In this document: one piece after another, positions 15,512 through 25,000 of the stretch
Numbering within the stretch: the stretch's first letter is position 1
Layout: each line of letters begins with the position of its first letter
DNA from: a virus
Virus record (IMG/VR): IMGVR_UViG_3300005820_000002
Span: 1 to 45,716 of that record
Direction: 5' to 3' (one strand)
Length of the DNA: 45,716 nucleotides
Made by a program: the position numbers and the translations under genes
The notes under the pieces: model-generated
What the model saw: only the letters and a program-made list of their open reading frames with translations
Database searches by the model: none
Told to the model about the DNA's origin: nothing

Positions 15512-15852
15512 AAACTTCTTTTTTTAATCTCGCAAATTTGTTTGCGGAGGTCAGCTTCATGTTTTTCTAATTCAATTAAATGCCCTACTTCCAAAGAATA
15601 TGCCTTTCTCCTTTTAAGATAATCGTTTATTGTTCGGCCTTTCAGCAATGAAAGAAGGAAAGATTTCTTTGAATATAAAAGGCCATAAACACATATCGCA
15701 TCATCTGGTACCGTACGAATAAGACCGCCCATGCAAAACCTTTCTTCATTGCAGTCGAAACTTTTACAGTCAAAAATCTGGCATTCCCTATTTTTCCCAA
15801 AGTATTGGTTTTCAAGCGCGGAAAGCTTTTTTTTCTTTTTTGAAAATAACAT
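15469..15852 (-). CDS. Opposite-strand moron gene, 127 aa
   Basis: The only minus-strand gene within the structural region. ATG at 15852 follows a perfect AGGAGG seven bases away. Lysine-rich start (MLFSKKKKKLSALE), then CQIFDCKSFDCNEERFC, a Cys cluster that may bind metal, and a helical C-terminus. It has its own promoter (15872-15900). No family recognised; the layout is that of a moron, possibly a regulator of the neighbouring divergent gene. Confidence 0.7.
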   Translation of the reverse strand: MLFSKKKKKLSALENQYFGKNRECQIFDCKSFDCNEERFCMGGLIRTVPDDAICVYGLLYSKKSFLLSLLKGRTINDYLKRRKAYSLEVGHLIELEKHEADLRKQICEIKKRSFQNNLLCPPATLIM

Positions 15853-15871
15853 GTTAATCCTCCTATCTATT

Positions 15872-15900
15872 ATTATAGCATCGTTTCGCTGTATTTTCAA
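15872..15900 (-). promoter_or_regulatory. Promoter for opposite-strand moron gene
   Basis: On the minus strand TTGAAA (15895-15900), 17-base spacer, perfect TATAAT (15872-15877). It faces away from the plus-strand promoter at 15921-15949. Confidence 0.7.
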
Positions 15901-15920
15901 CACAAATATTTTTTTCATAG

Positions 15921-15949
15921 TTGACAAATCCACAAATGTAGTACATAAT
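15921..15949 (+). promoter_or_regulatory. Promoter for DUF115-like moron gene
   Basis: Perfect TTGACA (15921-15926), 17-base spacer, CATAAT (15944-15949). Its predicted start is at the ATG of gene 15956, which lacks a Shine-Dalgarno, so the mRNA may be leaderless. Confidence 0.6.
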
Positions 15950-15983
15950 GTTCATATGAACAGTAACGAGGTTCACGTGAACC
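15950..15983. promoter_or_regulatory. Paired palindromic operator
   Basis: GTTCATATGAAC (15950-15961) and GGTTCACGTGAACC (15970-15983) are both perfect palindromes sharing GTTCAyrTGAAC. Their centres are exactly 21 bases, two helical turns, apart. They begin at the base after the -10 box and run into the coding start, an ideal place for a dimeric repressor. Confidence 0.65.
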
Positions 15984-16642
15984 AAGTACATGAACGCCAG
16001 ACGTATTATCTTAACGATTTCTACCACGAGCCGGAAAAAGCACCGTTCGATACCAGCAAAAACGCTGTGATAATCGGAAGAGGGAACCGAAACAAAGAGC
16101 GATTTTATTTTAATCTCAATAATCTCAATATCTTCTTTCTCAACTTTGCCCCCCCCAAGTGGGCGTTTGAATTCTATCAAAAAAAATTCCCAGAGAGATT
16201 GAAGGATAGCATTTTCGCATTCATTCACGGCGCTCACATCGATGCATTGAAACCAAATCTTGCTTCCAGTGTGAACATCATTACCTGGAAAAAAGAAACC
16301 AGGTTCAGCATGTTTGGTGTCAAGAATTGTATAGGCAAATGCGCGGAATGGTTGGGGATGACCCTCAAAGGAAAGGACATATATCTATGTGCATTGGATT
16401 TCGATGAACCAAGGCCGCGTGGAGCCTGGGAAATGGACAGGGATGCACTCAGGGGTGCAATGCAAAAACACGGAACCTATCCGGAAGATGGGCCTTATTT
16501 GTACAAAAATAAATTTAAATTCATAACCCCAAATCGGTATTATACAGCAGATTACATGCCAGTAGAGAAAGTTGATGCATGTCTAGAAAAATTAAAAAAC
16601 GAAAAATTAGTAATGGAGGTAAACGATGGCAGATGCAACTAG
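15956..16642 (+). CDS. DUF115-like / putative glycosyltransferase moron protein
   Basis: 228 residues. An early strand-turn NAVIIGRGNRNKER and a later GVKNCIGKCAEWLGMTLKGKDIYLCALDF are arranged like the nucleotide-sugar fold of DUF115 and related sialyltransferase-like proteins (glycine-rich loop, then I-YL-x-x-x-D). The match is by pattern only. It has its own promoter and no ribosome binding site. It overlaps the scaffold gene by 17 bases, which argues that it has been fixed here for some time. Confidence 0.45.
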   Translation: MNSNEVHVNQVHERQTYYLNDFYHEPEKAPFDTSKNAVIIGRGNRNKERFYFNLNNLNIFFLNFAPPKWAFEFYQKKFPERLKDSIFAFIHGAHIDALKPNLASSVNIITWKKETRFSMFGVKNCIGKCAEWLGMTLKGKDIYLCALDFDEPRPRGAWEMDRDALRGAMQKHGTYPEDGPYLYKNKFKFITPNRYYTADYMPVEKVDACLEKLKNEKLVMEVNDGRCN

Positions 16643-17258
16643 TCAAGGCGCTGCGGATGTCACGGCGGCAGAAAGTACAGCCACAGTACCCGCACCCGCA
16701 GTCGAGACAAAGCCGGTCGAACCGGGAAAAAAAGCAGATTCTCCCGCTGAACCGAAAGCGGGAAAAGCGGACGAAGCCGGAAAAACAATTGCCGAACTAC
16801 AAGTGAAAATTGAAGCCTACGAAAAAGCGGAAGCAAAGCGGAATGAAGAAAAGCTGAAAGCGGACGGTAAGTATCAGGAGCTGATCGCAGCAAAAGAAAA
16901 GCAGATTGAAGAAATGCAAAAGAAGATTGTGGACAAAACCAGGGTTGACAATATGCGCGCATACCTGAAAGAAAACGGGGTCGGGCAGGGAATTATCGAC
17001 TCAAAGTTTCCCGTTGACATTATTGCCGGTGATTATTTTGACGATGCGCACAATGTCAAAAAAGGCGCATTCAAATCTATCACAACTGATTATCCATTTG
17101 TTGCAACAGTGAAAGAGCCAAACGCACAATTCCAACAGACGGCTTCACTTAGCAACCCCATGGATATGGCCAGTTATGTAGAAAAACAAATTGAAGAAAT
17201 CAACCAAAATAAAGAATTGAAGGGTATCATAACCGGTACGCCTTTATTTATGAACTAG
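16626..17258 (+). CDS. Scaffolding protein
   Basis: 210 residues directly upstream of the capsid gene, after GGAGGT. Ala/Pro/Glu-rich disordered start (to about residue 50), a long coiled coil (AELQVKIEAYEKAEAKRNEE onward), then a compact C-terminal part ending NKELKGIITGTPLF. This is the standard composition of phage scaffolds, which shape the prohead and then leave. Confidence 0.82.
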   Translation: MADATSQGAADVTAAESTATVPAPAVETKPVEPGKKADSPAEPKAGKADEAGKTIAELQVKIEAYEKAEAKRNEEKLKADGKYQELIAAKEKQIEEMQKKIVDKTRVDNMRAYLKENGVGQGIIDSKFPVDIIAGDYFDDAHNVKKGAFKSITTDYPFVATVKEPNAQFQQTASLSNPMDMASYVEKQIEEINQNKELKGIITGTPLFMN

Positions 17259-17267
17259 GAGGAAATA

Positions 17268-18251
17268 ATGGGAACTATAACCATGAACGTTAATACGAGC
17301 GCCGTTACTGGTGCCGATACCCAGCTTGGTATTGTCCCAAACCAATTGATTCCAGTTGTTATCACGGCGCTCAGGGATGAAATCTGGCTGCTGCGCCTCT
17401 GCGCAAAGGACCTATCCAATGAAATCGCACAAAAAGGCGATACTATTACATGGGAAAAGGTGACTGGAACCCTTAACGTCGTGGACTTCACGACTGATGC
17501 GGTCTTGACTTTCCAAAATTATACTATCGCAACCGACTATGCACAGCTTGACCGGTGGATAGGTATCCCCTATACCGTGAAGGAGCTCAGCCAGCTTCTA
17601 CCCCATAACCCGCAGGGCAAATGGAATGCCTTTCGGGAAAACGTGGTGAAGGTGTTGGCCGAATACATTGAAGATGACCTGTTGGGACTATATGCTAGCA
17701 TGTCGTATTCTCACGACTGCAACGGTCCGCTTGGCAGGACCCAATACCCCACAATTAAGCGGAAAGCAAAGCAAAATTCAAAGTCAAGGGGTCCCTGGTA
17801 TATGCTTATAAGTGATTATGATGCGGAAGCCTTGCAGGGCGATACTAATCTACTCAATTACGGGTTTTCCCAGAACACCACGATGCTACAAAAAGGTGTC
17901 TTGTTTTCCCCCCTGTACAACATCATCACAGTAGATCACTCCATGATCCCATATACGTCAATTGAGAGTCCTGGGACCTATACGAGACAATACAACAATA
18001 TCCTTTTCCAACAAGAAGCCATCCAATTCTTTTCTAGATCGCTTGGAATTCCAGAACAAATGAACAATATAGCTAATCCAATGTTTGTCACGGTGACAGA
18101 TCAGGCAAGCGGCTTATCTTTCCGGATGAGAATCTATTACAACCATCAGCGGACACAACCCCGGTATGAGATTGTGCTGGAGGTACTATATGGAATCAAG
18201 CTGTACAAAGATGAGCTGGCGATGGTAGTGAACACGCAGCACACAGTGTAA
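17268..18251 (+). CDS. Major capsid protein
   Basis: 327 residues after AGGAGG. The segment LRLCAKDLSNEIAQKGDTITW near residues 41-61 is the conserved N-arm/E-loop region of P22-coat/gp56-like capsid proteins (vn-rd-l-x-x-e-i-x-x-x-G-d-t-v). Position after the scaffold and length fit an HK97-fold shell protein. Confidence 0.85.
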   Translation: MGTITMNVNTSAVTGADTQLGIVPNQLIPVVITALRDEIWLLRLCAKDLSNEIAQKGDTITWEKVTGTLNVVDFTTDAVLTFQNYTIATDYAQLDRWIGIPYTVKELSQLLPHNPQGKWNAFRENVVKVLAEYIEDDLLGLYASMSYSHDCNGPLGRTQYPTIKRKAKQNSKSRGPWYMLISDYDAEALQGDTNLLNYGFSQNTTMLQKGVLFSPLYNIITVDHSMIPYTSIESPGTYTRQYNNILFQQEAIQFFSRSLGIPEQMNNIANPMFVTVTDQASGLSFRMRIYYNHQRTQPRYEIVLEVLYGIKLYKDELAMVVNTQHTV

Positions 18252-18263
18252 AGGAGGACGTAA

Positions 18264-18758
18264 ATGGCACAAAAAAAGAAAATCGATGAACCAAAAGCGA
18301 CTGCGGCCATCAGGGAAATGGGAATCAGTGATATAATCGCAAGCATGAAACCGGATGAACTGAAAAAGCTTATCGAGGAAGAACCAAACCTCAAGGCCGC
18401 GGTATATGAGCAGGCAGTAAGCGCAGCGAACGAATCGACACACCATAAGCTGCGGGTTTTCCCGGAGGATCGCCCCGATAGAGAAAACGATGATAACGAC
18501 ATGTCGGGAAAGGATGTACTTGTTCCCGGCACCGGCGTTGGGAAACGGTCCGCAGTTTTCCGTACCGTTTCCGTTTATGATTACAACCGAAGGTACAAAA
18601 AACAGGGGTTCATAACGCGGGAGAAATATGAACAGATGCAGCGGGCGACCAATACGATTGTGATGTGGGACCCGGAAAATAAACCTTTTGACGTTTTCGC
18701 GGATATGGCTGGGTCCTTAACTAGTTCCGGATGGTCCATGGAAAAAAGAGAATCCTAG
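18264..18758 (+). CDS. Hypothetical head-associated protein, 164 aa
   Basis: Between capsid and connector genes, after AAGGAGG. Charged helical first half (SDIIASMKPDELKKLIEEE), a flexible acidic linker (PEDRPDRENDDND), then a beta-rich half with VSVYDYNRRYKKQGF. It may decorate or stabilise the head; assigned by position only. Confidence 0.55.
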   Translation: MAQKKKIDEPKATAAIREMGISDIIASMKPDELKKLIEEEPNLKAAVYEQAVSAANESTHHKLRVFPEDRPDRENDDNDMSGKDVLVPGTGVGKRSAVFRTVSVYDYNRRYKKQGFITREKYEQMQRATNTIVMWDPENKPFDVFADMAGSLTSSGWSMEKRES

Positions 18759-18761
18759 AAA

Positions 18762-19472
18762 ATGGCAATAAAAGCGGAATGCCTGCAAAACGAGTGCCTT
18801 GTTGACAGGGACTATGTTTTCCAGGTACGGGTATATGAAGAGGCAGACGACTCAGCCTACACGCCCACGGCGGCAACGGTTCGATTTTTGAAGCAGGACG
18901 CGACTGTAATTCTGGACACCGTGTCAATGGCCATAAGCGACACGAACTTGATTTCATACACGCTCGCCGCTGCACACCTGGATGAGCCGGCAATATACAA
19001 CGTGGCTGTAGTTACTGTCACGAAAGGTGCGGAGGTGTACGTCTTGACGTTCATTTTCCATATCGTCAAACAAATCATCACGAATCCATTATTATTGCAA
19101 ACGGTCTATGATCAGTACAACATGATTGAACAGCATCCACAGGCGGCAAAGTCTCACAAGAAAATTATCGCAGCATTCAAATTGGTGAAAGCGGATATGG
19201 TAGACAAAAAGGGTCTTGAATATTCCCTCGGTATGATTGATAGTGCGCAGATAGAAGAGCTCGTGTTGCAGAAAACGGTTGAACTGATAAGCCGGGACTT
19301 TGCCGCAGGTTCGGGGATGAATGATGAAAACTATTGGTACAAGCTGTTGAAAGATTCGAGAAATGATTATCAGGGAAAAATTGAAAATTTGAGACTTGTA
19401 TATGATTCGACCCTGGAAGAGCACGTCCCGGATGTACAGCGAACGAGTCTTACCATCGCATGCCACAGGTAG
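18762..19472 (+). CDS. Head-tail connector/adaptor protein
   Basis: 236 residues. The N-terminal ~105 residues form a beta-sandwich-like domain (AATVRFLKQDATVILDTVSM), the C-terminal part is helical and ends with NYWYKLLKDSRNDYQGKIENLRL, like gp6/gp15-type adaptors that sit below the portal. The fused beta domain is unusual for an adaptor. Confidence 0.6.
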   Translation: MAIKAECLQNECLVDRDYVFQVRVYEEADDSAYTPTAATVRFLKQDATVILDTVSMAISDTNLISYTLAAAHLDEPAIYNVAVVTVTKGAEVYVLTFIFHIVKQIITNPLLLQTVYDQYNMIEQHPQAAKSHKKIIAAFKLVKADMVDKKGLEYSLGMIDSAQIEELVLQKTVELISRDFAAGSGMNDENYWYKLLKDSRNDYQGKIENLRLVYDSTLEEHVPDVQRTSLTIACHR

Positions 19473-19476
19473 AGAA

Positions 19477-19911
19477 ATGGCATACACACAAGAACAAATC
19501 GTTAACATTTTTGTAACAGCCCTTGAAACAGCGGGATATTCCATCAGTCAATACCTGCTTGCATACGACCACGACATTGACGCTACAGTATTGAAAAACA
19601 ACACTTTTGCTGTGAACATCAGGAAAGGGAAGGATATAGAGCAATCGGGCGGTAATATCCAGGTGCCGGTTTATATTGATTTCATTTTCTGTTTTTCTCT
19701 TCCGCTTGTGATAGAGGGTACCCGCGCTTCCACTTATATAACCAGGTCCACCACAACGATTGAAAGTGTGAAGGATATTGTCAGGCGGCAGCAGGTAGGA
19801 AATTTCTATATATCGGAAGGTGACACGCCTCTACCGGCATCGAATGTCCAGGACTTTCTGTTTATCAAATTTGCCGTATACGTAGAGGCATGCCACAATT
19901 ATAAGGAGTAG
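19477..19911 (+). CDS. Tail terminator-like protein
   Basis: 145 residues; start 19477 after AGGTAGAG. Mixed alpha/beta with RGKDIEQSGGNIQVPVYIDF and an ESVKDIVRRQQ helix. Position between the adaptor and the tail tube fits the tail terminator (gpU-like) that stops tube growth and joins the head. Confidence 0.5.
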   Translation: MAYTQEQIVNIFVTALETAGYSISQYLLAYDHDIDATVLKNNTFAVNIRKGKDIEQSGGNIQVPVYIDFIFCFSLPLVIEGTRASTYITRSTTTIESVKDIVRRQQVGNFYISEGDTPLPASNVQDFLFIKFAVYVEACHNYKE

Positions 19912-19915
19912 GATC

Positions 19916-20083
19916 ATGAAAATTGATAAAAATACACATCCAGACTGGACATATCACCCGGTATGGGGCTGGATGAAAGTACCGAAATTACCGCCGGTAA
20001 AAAAGGTGTTCCAGGAAGAGCTGGAACCGAAAATAAAGAAACGTAAGAAGAAGCCTTTCGTAGTCAAGGTTTCGGGAGGTTAA
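19916..20083 (+). CDS. Small basic protein, 55 aa
   Basis: AAGGAGTAGG upstream. HPDWTYHPVWGWMKVPKLPP followed by KPKIKKRKKKPF-like basic tail. Located immediately before the tail tube gene; function unknown. Confidence 0.55.
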   Translation: MKIDKNTHPDWTYHPVWGWMKVPKLPPVKKVFQEELEPKIKKRKKKPFVVKVSGG

Positions 20084-20087
20084 ACAA

Positions 20088-21152
20088 ATGGCACAATTAA
20101 ATAAAGGAGACAAAGATATAGGCATTGCAAAAACAACGGCCTGGTTAACCGAGACAATGCCGGGCGTAAATGGTCGTGTTCCTGTGACAGATTTTACCCC
20201 CCCCCAAAATGACCGGCAGAAATACACGAACGAATTGGTAAGCGGGAATCAGAATATTGCCGATTGCCTTGAGATGCTGAATTACCCGGAAGTGAATTTC
20301 CCGTTCACTTTCAAGATGAAGTATGACACATACTATCTAATATGGGCACTAGCTAGCATATACGGGCAATATTCCTGCGATGCCGACACTCCCGAAGCCG
20401 GGGTCAATAAGCATAATTTCTTGTGGGATTCCCTCATTGCAGACACCACAAACCTTTTCCACACTTTTTCTTGGGACGCCTATACAACTATTTTCTATGT
20501 CGCTTCATGCCTGTTTCAGGGGCTTACAATTACCAATGACAACGGCTTCCAGGTTGCGTGCAATATGCTTGGGGATAGGGTGCAAGAATATTATGCAACG
20601 GGTCCACAGACGGTTACTAGCCCGAACGTTTGCGGCGGTGACCTCTGCAAGCTTGGCGGACTCACGGTGCTGATGAATGCAGAGAGCGGCGGCGCACTGG
20701 GGGCCGGTGATGAAGTCGTGGTCAATAACATAACGCTCAACCCAGTGCGAAATTACGAGGCAGCACCGCAGCAAAGCGGCACCCTCTACGCTGGCCAGCC
20801 CTACGAACCGGACACGCCGGCGGAATATATGATAACGATGGAACTTCGCAGCATGAATGCCGTGAATGCGCTGTGGTTTGCAACGCATAATGCAGGTACC
20901 CGGCAAAAGATGACACTGACATGGTTAGGTGACACCATTTCGGGAAAAACGGCTACCTATACCTGTTATCTTGAATTTCCGTCCCTGAAATCCAACGAGG
21001 AACCTACTTACGATTTTGCCGCCCCGACGCCGGTAACGATGGTCCTGGGTATTATGAAAGCACAAAGCGCACCCACGGGGATGACGCTAACTCTCCCCAA
21101 TGGGTATATATACAACACGTTGGCTGCCCTGACCGGGTACCCAACAATCTAA
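20088..21152 (+). CDS. Major tail tube protein
   Basis: 354 residues in the fixed place before the tail chaperones. Beta-rich with an opening GIAKTTAWLTETMPGVNG, a mid-region VVVNNITLNPVRNYEAAP and a C-terminal domain rich in Gly/Thr. It should polymerise in hexameric rings around the tape measure. It is long for a tail tube, so it may carry an extra domain. Confidence 0.7.
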   Translation: MAQLNKGDKDIGIAKTTAWLTETMPGVNGRVPVTDFTPPQNDRQKYTNELVSGNQNIADCLEMLNYPEVNFPFTFKMKYDTYYLIWALASIYGQYSCDADTPEAGVNKHNFLWDSLIADTTNLFHTFSWDAYTTIFYVASCLFQGLTITNDNGFQVACNMLGDRVQEYYATGPQTVTSPNVCGGDLCKLGGLTVLMNAESGGALGAGDEVVVNNITLNPVRNYEAAPQQSGTLYAGQPYEPDTPAEYMITMELRSMNAVNALWFATHNAGTRQKMTLTWLGDTISGKTATYTCYLEFPSLKSNEEPTYDFAAPTPVTMVLGIMKAQSAPTGMTLTLPNGYIYNTLAALTGYPTI

Positions 21153-21161
21153 GGAGAACAA

Positions 21162-21674
21162 ATGAAAGAACCGAAAGATTATGAGCAGGAAGTAATAGAA
21201 GCAGAAGCCCCTATTGCAACCGAAAGCAAGGGCTTCATTTTCCCTTCAAAGGAAAAAATTGAAAAGCAAAACACGACCGGGAAATTATTTGATTTCGATA
21301 TTCCCGGATTGGGAAACTTGCGGCTTCGCATCAGGTTTGTGACGCCTACCGAAATACAAAAATACCGGAAGAGTTATATTCTCCAACGGAAAAACCCAAA
21401 AACCGGGCGGTTGGATGACTATGAAGACGACGACAAGAGATTTGAAGTGTCAAAAAAGATGATCTATGACGCCGTTACCGGTTGGGAAAACGTCTCTGAC
21501 CAAAACGGGGGTCCAGTTGAATTCAACCGGGAAAACCTGGTGAATCTAATTGATATAATTGCATTACAGGAAATTGACGAGTTTGACGAAGTCGGAGAAA
21601 AAAAGACGGTCATGCGCGCAATCACTGACGCGATGAAGGATAGCGAAGCCCATTTTGGCGAAAAAAAAAACTAG
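21162..21674 (+). CDS. Tail assembly chaperone (G protein)
   Basis: 170 residues in the zero frame, ending two codons after A10. Helical/acidic with LRLRIRFVTPTEIQKYRKSY. With the -1 product below it makes the G/GT pair that coats the tape measure during tail assembly. Starts after AAGGAGA. Confidence 0.8.
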   Translation: MKEPKDYEQEVIEAEAPIATESKGFIFPSKEKIEKQNTTGKLFDFDIPGLGNLRLRIRFVTPTEIQKYRKSYILQRKNPKTGRLDDYEDDDKRFEVSKKMIYDAVTGWENVSDQNGGPVEFNRENLVNLIDIIALQEIDEFDEVGEKKTVMRAITDAMKDSEAHFGEKKN

Positions 21675-22009
21675 AATATTTCCTTCAATTTCGCCTGAAT
21701 AACCGCAACGACTGGAACGTCGATGACGAAATATTCAAACAGGAGAAAGTTGACATATTGGATTCCCTCTCCTATGTGCAAGGGTTGAGTCTCTATTTCT
21801 ACGAATTAGTTTGCACACAGTTTGTTTTTGAGTCGGGCCTGGGCGCTTTTCTTTTTTCAAACATTCAGGATTCATATGATTTCGAGCCTGGAGAATTAGA
21901 ACAAATCATCAGCAATATTTCTCTAATATATTCATACGACATGAAGGCGGCGGCGGCAGACCGGGAATTTGAAACCGCTGCGAACAGGGCAAAAATAAAG
22001 GCGGCATAA
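21162..22009 (+). CDS. Tail assembly chaperone G-T fusion (-1 frameshift product)
   Basis: A slip of -1 on A10 (21661-21670) moves the ribosome from GAA AAA AAA AAC TAG into a frame continuing LEYFLQFRLNNRNDWNVDDE and onward to the stop at 22009, giving 282 residues. The T frame has no ATG before its end and only a poorly placed TTG at 21758, so it is made only by frameshifting, as in lambda and most siphoviruses. The stop overlaps the tape measure start by TAATG. Confidence 0.85.
21661..21670 (+). other. A10 slippery site of tail chaperone
   Basis: Ten consecutive A residues in zero-frame phase GAA AAA AAA AAC. The zero frame stops (TAG) one codon later; the -1 frame stays open for 112 further codons. 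Confidence 0.8.
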
Positions 22010-25000
22010 TGGCAGAGCAGGACATCCAAATAATAATAACTTCCGATAGTAAGGGAGTGGTGACGGGTGTCCGCTCTGCAACGGGAGAATTAAAAAAGCT
22101 CAACAAACAAAGCGCGACCGCCGGAAAAACGGTAAAGAAGTTTGGGAAAGATGCAACGGGGGCGATGGATAAGCTTCACAGCAGCATTAAGCGATTCGTG
22201 GGCTTTGCTGCGGTGTCCATGGTGTTCTCAAAAGCCTTCGGAGAGGCGGACCGGTACTACAAGAAACTTGCAGAAATAACGGTCATGATGAAAAACACTA
22301 CCCCGCAGGCCGTTAGTGCACTGGAAAATAAAATTGATTCCCTCTCTATTGCAACCGGGAACATGACAGAAAACACGGCGGCTGGTGCCTGGCAATTGGT
22401 GTCTGCCTTCGGGGAAAGTGCGCTTGCAACAAATAAGCTTTCGATTGCCATGCATGGGGCGACTGCCGGGAGCGCAACGGTTCAAGAAACCATAAGCCTT
22501 CTTAGTGCAAATTTGAAAGGCTTTGGAAATACGACTGATGAAATGGCACAGAAAGTCGTGGACCTGGCACTGAAAACCAACGAGCTTGGCGAAACCAGTT
22601 TTCAGCAGCTTGCACAAAACGTGACAATGGCGGTTCCTACGTTTGCGGCATTAGGGGGTGAAATAGAGGAACTGTACGCATTGTACGCAACCCTAACCGG
22701 GGTAACCGGGAATACTTCGGAGGTAACGACACAGCTTACGTCAGCAATGGGGGCACTTACGAAGCCTACAAGGGCCATGATTGCAGCAATGAAAAGCATG
22801 GGGTACACAAGTTCAGAAGCCATGGTTAAGGAATTGGGCCTGGTTGGTTCACTGCAAAAACTTCTAGCTTCAACAGACGGGACCATGATTTCAATTGGAA
22901 AATTAATCAAACGCAAAGAGGCATTAACCGCGGTCCTGGCATTGACCGGCTCGCAGGCTGACACCTTCAAAGAGAAACTTGCAAAGATGTATGAGGAAGC
23001 AGGCGGCGCTGGGGCCGCTGCATTTGAAAAAATGACAGAGGGCGTCAATAAGGCCGGATTTGAATGGATGCAGGCAAAAGTGAAATTGCAAGTGTTCATG
23101 AAGGACCTGGGAAAAATATTACGGGACATCGTTATACAAATTGTCAAGTTTGGGGACGTAATAATCAAGGTGGGCGCAATCATAGCAACCGCTTTTTTGA
23201 TCAAAAAAATAAGCCCTTTCTTTTTGGCGATGCAAGCGGGCATGACAAACATGATCACATATTTCAAGGTGCTTCGATTGGAGGGGGCGTCATCGATGGC
23301 GGCTTTCAGTGGTTCCATGCAAGCGGCAACCGGAACGGCTGGGGGCCTGGGCGCGGCAATAAAAAAATTGCCCCCCAACATTACCATAACGCTTGCATTG
23401 GTAGGGGCCTATGCCGCAGGGAAAGCCCTTGCGTGGTTTTTCGATCAAATTTCGGAATATCATGACCGGGGAATGAAAGAAATTGTGGAAGCGAACGATA
23501 AAATAGAAAAAAAATGGAGCGAAATGACTTCGACGATATTGGACTTTCGGCAGGCTGGCGCTGTATATGAAGAAGTGTTCCAAAAAATGAAGAAAAGGGC
23601 GGACGGCTGGGTGACGAAAAATGAGGAAAAAATAACATCTCAACGGAGACTGCTTGACATGCTAATGTCAACGAAAGAATGGGCAACATATATCGGGCAA
23701 GTCAAAAAGGCCGGCGGCGCGGGAATGGACCTGACAAAAAAAATTGAAGACATGGAGACAACTTACAATAGCCTGGCTAGAACGATCGGAAATTTCACAA
23801 AGGATGAGCTTGAAAAATATGGAAAGGAGGTAATCAAGCAAGGCTTCCTTTCCGAAAAACAATTAAAGGACCTGGAGGAATTAAGAAAGAAAACAGAAGA
23901 GGCAGCAAAAGAATTTGATCAGCTTGCATCCTCTATGGGACTTCTTACCCGCAAGGGGTATGCAGAGCAAAGCAAAGAAATCCGGTCGCTGTTGAAAGTG
24001 TATGATGCTTACGAAGGCCAGATATTCGCAAACGAGGAGATCGCAAAGAAATGGTTTGACCGGATCACAGAGCTTTCAGAGACTGCGCTTCCGGAAGAAA
24101 AGAGGCAGCTTGAAAATGTCTCTTTTGCAATACGAAAATATATTGCTGGCAAAATATACGCAACAATAGAAACGGTGGATTTTTCAAAAAAAATCCAGGC
24201 TCTAAATCAAGAAATAATAGGATTGACTGGCGAAAATTTGCCAGGCGCTCAAATAATGTTAAAAATGTGGAGGGTTGAAAACACAAAAACGGCCGATGAG
24301 ACAGAAAACACAAGGTCAAAACTGGAAGAAATGAGTCAGACGTTTTCCGACCTGGCGGGCCTGATAGCCGGCGCCCTGGATGCGTTCAAGAAATTGGGGG
24401 TTAACCTGGGGGGGCTTGAAAATATCCTCGGAGGAGTGGCTTCTGGACTGGCTTCCATCGGCGGGGGCATGGATGCGATTGACCGGGCAGGTGCCGGATT
24501 CACCGGATTCCTGCAAAAAGCAACGGGATATATTGGGGTATTCTCCGGGGCGCTTAGCGTGGGCGTGTCTCTCGTGAAAGGATTCCTGAAACTCCTTTCC
24601 GGGGAATCCGGGGAAATGGAAGCGGCAAAGCGGGAGCTTGCTGGCCTGGCCGGGCTGTCAACCGATTGGTTCAAGACAATTGAAAAATTGGCAAAAGAGA
24701 TTGGGGGTAAGGACTCGACCGGCAAAGCTATTGCAGACCAGCTCGCAAATATTATCAATGACACCGTGGTTACCAACCAAAATCTAGGCCGGATAATTGA
24801 AGAGATTCGGGACATCGGCGCCCTATACCAGCGCGGGAGCCTGGACCTGGCAAAAGCTAGCCAGGATTATGGAGCGGCGTTCGCTGCGCTGCTGCCGCAA
24901 GTTCAGCGCCTCGGCGAAGAATCCAGCCGGGCATTTTTGGACCTGATTCGTAACGCCCGTGACCTTGGCCTGGAAGTCAAAGAGATTTCGGATTACGTAG

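Noticed and set aside
22602-23387. 261-codon open frame on the minus strand in the tape measure gene
   Set aside because: Antisense shadow of a long biased coding region; no ribosome binding site.
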